Of a stretch of DNA of 62,886 bases, positions 60,950 to 62,886 are shown one piece after another. Numbering within the stretch: position 1 is the first letter of the stretch; each line of letters starts with the position of its first letter. The stretch spans positions 1 through 62,886 of the forward strand of contig NZ_JALBWV010000055.1 of NCBI RefSeq assembly GCF_022678645.1. The letters are read 5' to 3'. The notes below the pieces were generated by a model, which was given only the letters and a program-made list of their open reading frames with translations, was not told the origin of the DNA and ran no database searches. The DNA comes from Saccharopolyspora soli. GTDB taxonomy: Bacteria; Actinomycetota; Actinomycetes; Mycobacteriales; Pseudonocardiaceae. The position numbers and the translations under genes are program-made.

Positions 60950-61624
60950 TCAGTCCGCGTTGAACCTGAACCCGACGCCGCGCACCGTGGCGATGCGGGT
61001 CTCGTCGAGCCGACCGTTGGTGTCGCTGAGCTTTCGGCGCAGCCACGAGATGTGCATGTCCAGTGTCTTGCTGCCCTTGCGGTCGGACTCGGGCCAGACC
61101 TCTTCGAGGATTTCCTCGCGCGTCACCACCTGACCGGCGTGCTGCATCAGCACCCGCAGCAGCTCGTACTCCTTGTTCGCCAGCTGCACCTCGTGCTCGT
61201 TGACCAGCACCCGGCGAGCGGTCAGGTCGAGCCGGACGCCGGAGGCTTCCAGGGTTTCCGGGGCACCACGGCGCAGCAGCGCGCGGATCCGGGCCATCAG
61301 CTCGGCGAGCCGGAACGGTTTGGCGACGTAGTCGTCGGCACCCGCGTCGAGACCGACGACGAAGTCGACCTCGTCGGTGCGCGCGGTGAGCATCAACACC
61401 GGCAGGCCGCGGCCCTGCGACCGCAGCCGCCGACACACCTCCAGGCCGTCCATCTCCGGCAGGCCCAGATCCAGCACCAGTAGATCGATTCCACCGGAAG
61501 CGGCGGCGCGCAGCGTCGCGGGACCGTCTTCGATTACCTGCACCGAGTAGCCCTCGCGCTGCAGCGCCCTGGACAGCGGCACAGCAATGGCCGGATCGTC
61601 TTCTGCCAGCAGCACCACGCTCAC
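60950..61624 (-). CDS. OmpR-family response regulator
   Basis: A 224-residue regulator with a receiver domain (acidic pair Asp9-Asp10, phospho-acceptor Asp52 in LLVLDLGLPEMDG, Lys102 in AKPF) and a C-terminal winged helix (KEYELLRVLMQHAGQVVTRE, KGSKTLDMHISWLRRKL, TVRGVGFRFNAD). It is the first gene of the pair with the downstream histidine kinase and is divergent from hisN. GTG start with a TAGTCT box six bases before. GGAGGC also lies right before the start but is too close to act as a ribosome binding site. Confidence 0.93.
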   Translation of the reverse strand: MSVVLLAEDDPAIAVPLSRALQREGYSVQVIEDGPATLRAAASGGIDLLVLDLGLPEMDGLEVCRRLRSQGRGLPVLMLTARTDEVDFVVGLDAGADDYVAKPFRLAELMARIRALLRRGAPETLEASGVRLDLTARRVLVNEHEVQLANKEYELLRVLMQHAGQVVTREEILEEVWPESDRKGSKTLDMHISWLRRKLSDTNGRLDETRIATVRGVGFRFNAD

Positions 61625-61630
61625 GCCTCC

Positions 61631-61636
61631 AGACTA
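61631..61636 (-). promoter_or_regulatory. -10 box for leaderless response regulator
   Basis: TAGTCT on the minus strand, six bases before the GTG at 61624. Confidence 0.5.
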
Positions 61637-61736
61637 GAGGGCGCCGATGATCACGTCCGGCGTCATGGGCGATTCGCCGGGCCCGCCGGGTCTGACGGGT
61701 CTGATGGGGCCTGGTGGGACGGCGATCGGAGCTGGT

Positions 61737-61742
61737 TAGAGT
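61737..61742 (+). promoter_or_regulatory. -10 box for leaderless hisN
   Basis: TAGAGT, seven bases before the GTG at 61750; no ribosome binding site. It also argues against the GTG at 61741, which it overlaps. Confidence 0.45.
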
Positions 61743-61749
61743 GCCTGGT

Positions 61750-62523
61750 GTGACCAGCGATCTCGATCTCGCCCTGCACCTCGCCGACCTCGCCGACGGC
61801 ATCACCGGCGACCGGTTCCGGGCGCGGGACCTGAGCGTGGACCGCAAGCCCGACCGCACCCCGGTCACCGATGCGGACCTCGCGGTCGAGGACGCGGTGC
61901 GCGCCGAACTCACTCAGCAGCGGCCGGACGACGTGGTCGCCGGTGAGGAGCGCGGCGGCGCGGTGGGCGCTGGTCGGGCGTGGGTGCTCGACCCGATCGA
62001 CGGGACGAAGAACTTCCTGCGCGGTATTCCGGTGTGGGCGACGTTGATCGCCTTGGTCGACGGTGGGCGTCCGGTGGTCGGTGTGGTCAGCGCACCGGCG
62101 CTGGGCAAGCGCTGGTGGGCGGCGGCCGGAGCCGGTGCCTGGTGCCGCACCGGTGCCGCGGAGCCGGAGCGGATCGCGGTATCCGGGGTGCGCGAACTCG
62201 CCGATGCGTACGTGTCGACCACGCACCTCGGGACCTGGGTGGAGTACCACTCGCGGGAGTCGTACCTGCGGTTGGTCGACGCCTGCTGGGAGAACCGGGC
62301 GTTCGGCGACTTCTGGCACCACTGCCTGGTCGCCGAAGGTGTGATCGACATCGCAGCGGAACCGATCGTCAACCCGTGGGACGTCGCGGCGGCCCAGGTC
62401 CTCGTCGAAGAAGCGGGCGGCACCTTCACCGACCTCTCCGGCGAACCCCGCTACGACAGCGGAAGCGCCATGTCCACCAACGGACACCTGCACGCGGCGG
62501 CCCTGGAACTCCTGCAACGGTGA
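61750..62523 (+). CDS. hisN: Histidinol-phosphatase of the inositol monophosphatase family
   Basis: Dephosphorylates histidinol phosphate in histidine synthesis. The 257-residue protein is closest in pattern to Rv3137. Metal ligands are Glu66-Glu67 in VVAGEERGGA, Asp81 and Asp84 in VLDPIDGTKNFLRG, and the later Asp in VNPWDVAAAQVLVEEAGG. RWWAAAGAGAW and GDFWHHCLVAEGVIDI also match the family. Inositol monophosphatase activity is a possible alternative, since the families share the site. Start GTG at 61750 from the -10 box and family alignment. Confidence 0.88.
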   Translation: MTSDLDLALHLADLADGITGDRFRARDLSVDRKPDRTPVTDADLAVEDAVRAELTQQRPDDVVAGEERGGAVGAGRAWVLDPIDGTKNFLRGIPVWATLIALVDGGRPVVGVVSAPALGKRWWAAAGAGAWCRTGAAEPERIAVSGVRELADAYVSTTHLGTWVEYHSRESYLRLVDACWENRAFGDFWHHCLVAEGVIDIAAEPIVNPWDVAAAQVLVEEAGGTFTDLSGEPRYDSGSAMSTNGHLHAAALELLQR

Positions 62524-62546
62524 GGCTCCGGCGGCCGGGTAGGTGT

Positions 62547-62565
62547 CGGGGGCGCTGAGCCCCCG
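62547..62565 (+). terminator. Hairpin after hisN
   Basis: CGGGGGC (62547-62553) pairs perfectly with GCCCCCG (62559-62565) over a five-base loop, 24 bases past the hisN stop. Confidence 0.6.
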
Positions 62566-62886
62566 GCCACCGGACGGACCGGCGCGGGTCGGGGAGGGGC
62601 GATGCACCGATCCGGTCTGTGCCGCCTGTTCAGGCGCCTCGCAGGCGGTGCCGTCCGATGTATTCGTGTGTCGTCCCTCAGAAAATCCCAGTTCTGGCTG
62701 GAACAACCGCGTTCCTCGGCGGCTTCGGTGCACTGTGGACACCGATCGGCGATTTTCGCCGTCGCTACCAGCGATGGTTTGGGTCGTGGGGGCGAAAAAC
62801 GGCGCCCAGCGCGTTTAGCACTAACCACCCGGCCGGGGGGCGGGGTTTGCGGGCGGGGTACGCCGCGCCAGCGGGGAGGCCGGAGA
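62566..62886. other. Window end, no gene recognised
   Basis: Non-coding to the edge. A TCGCT-ACC-AGCGA mini-hairpin lies near 62763-62775. No tRNA, complete reading frame or repeat was recognised; promoter elements for a gene beyond the window are possible. Confidence 0.35.

Overview
The window is high-GC DNA from an actinomycete. The gene order matches the mycobacterial block tmk-mtrA-mtrB-lpqB-comF-hpf-secA followed by ahcY, manA, manB, whiB2, fbiA-fbiB, manC, wbbL, rmlD, LCP, purE/purK and GtrA. Extra intergenic repeats and the lack of mycolate-type genes suggest the Pseudonocardiaceae (Saccharopolyspora-like) rather than Mycobacterium. That placement is inference from synteny and base composition; no database search was possible.

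Layout. Positions 1-200 are the leader of a leftward rRNA operon, with a TTGAGTTCTC box; the 16S gene lies outside. 272-13472 is the conserved core: HAD hydrolase, Rv3235-like protein, secA, hpf, comF, lpqB, mtrB, mtrA, tmk, OsmC-like protein and ahcY. 13836-19495 holds a large membrane protein with a lipase-type serine motif, an APC permease and a cation diffusion facilitator. 19670-28623 has manA, a TobH/SIS-like gene, a Trm112-like gene, manB, DUF3499, a zincin-like gene, a 1028-residue glycosyltransferase and whiB. 29109-35424 has an M50-type protease, the F420 genes fbiA and fbiB, a Nudix gene, an orphan antitoxin, a DNA glycosylase and manC. 36193-44340 is a glycosyltransferase block starting with wbbL. 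44355-45228 is a small cassette, a DUF3800-type gene between two 82-base direct repeats. 45310-50505 holds rmlD, rmlB and two LCP ligases. 50611-62523 has a TIGR03089 gene, DoxX, purE/purK, a degenerate GGDEF protein, an ECF sigma factor fused to an anti-sigma-like and extracellular region, GtrA, a membrane-protein/thioredoxin-like/Crp operon, a two-component pair and hisN.

How the genes work together. Most of the window serves envelope assembly. ManA, ManB and ManC make GDP-mannose. RmlB and RmlD make dTDP-rhamnose, which WbbL uses for the arabinogalactan linker. The other glycosyltransferases probably build a second surface polymer, and the LCP proteins attach polymers to peptidoglycan. GtrA is a lipid-linked sugar membrane protein. 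MtrA-MtrB-LpqB and WhiB control envelope and division. SecA exports proteins. FbiA and FbiB make coenzyme F420.

Expression signals are readable. Many genes without a Shine-Dalgarno sequence have a TAnnnT box 6-8 bases before the start codon, which predicts leaderless mRNAs. Several 3' ends carry long perfect hairpins, and two hairpin-containing repeat families recur at separate gene ends. The best candidates for something undescribed are the repeat-flanked DUF3800 cassette, the sigma/anti-sigma fusion, the membrane protein with hydrolase elements on both sides of its membrane domain, and the Crp operon.
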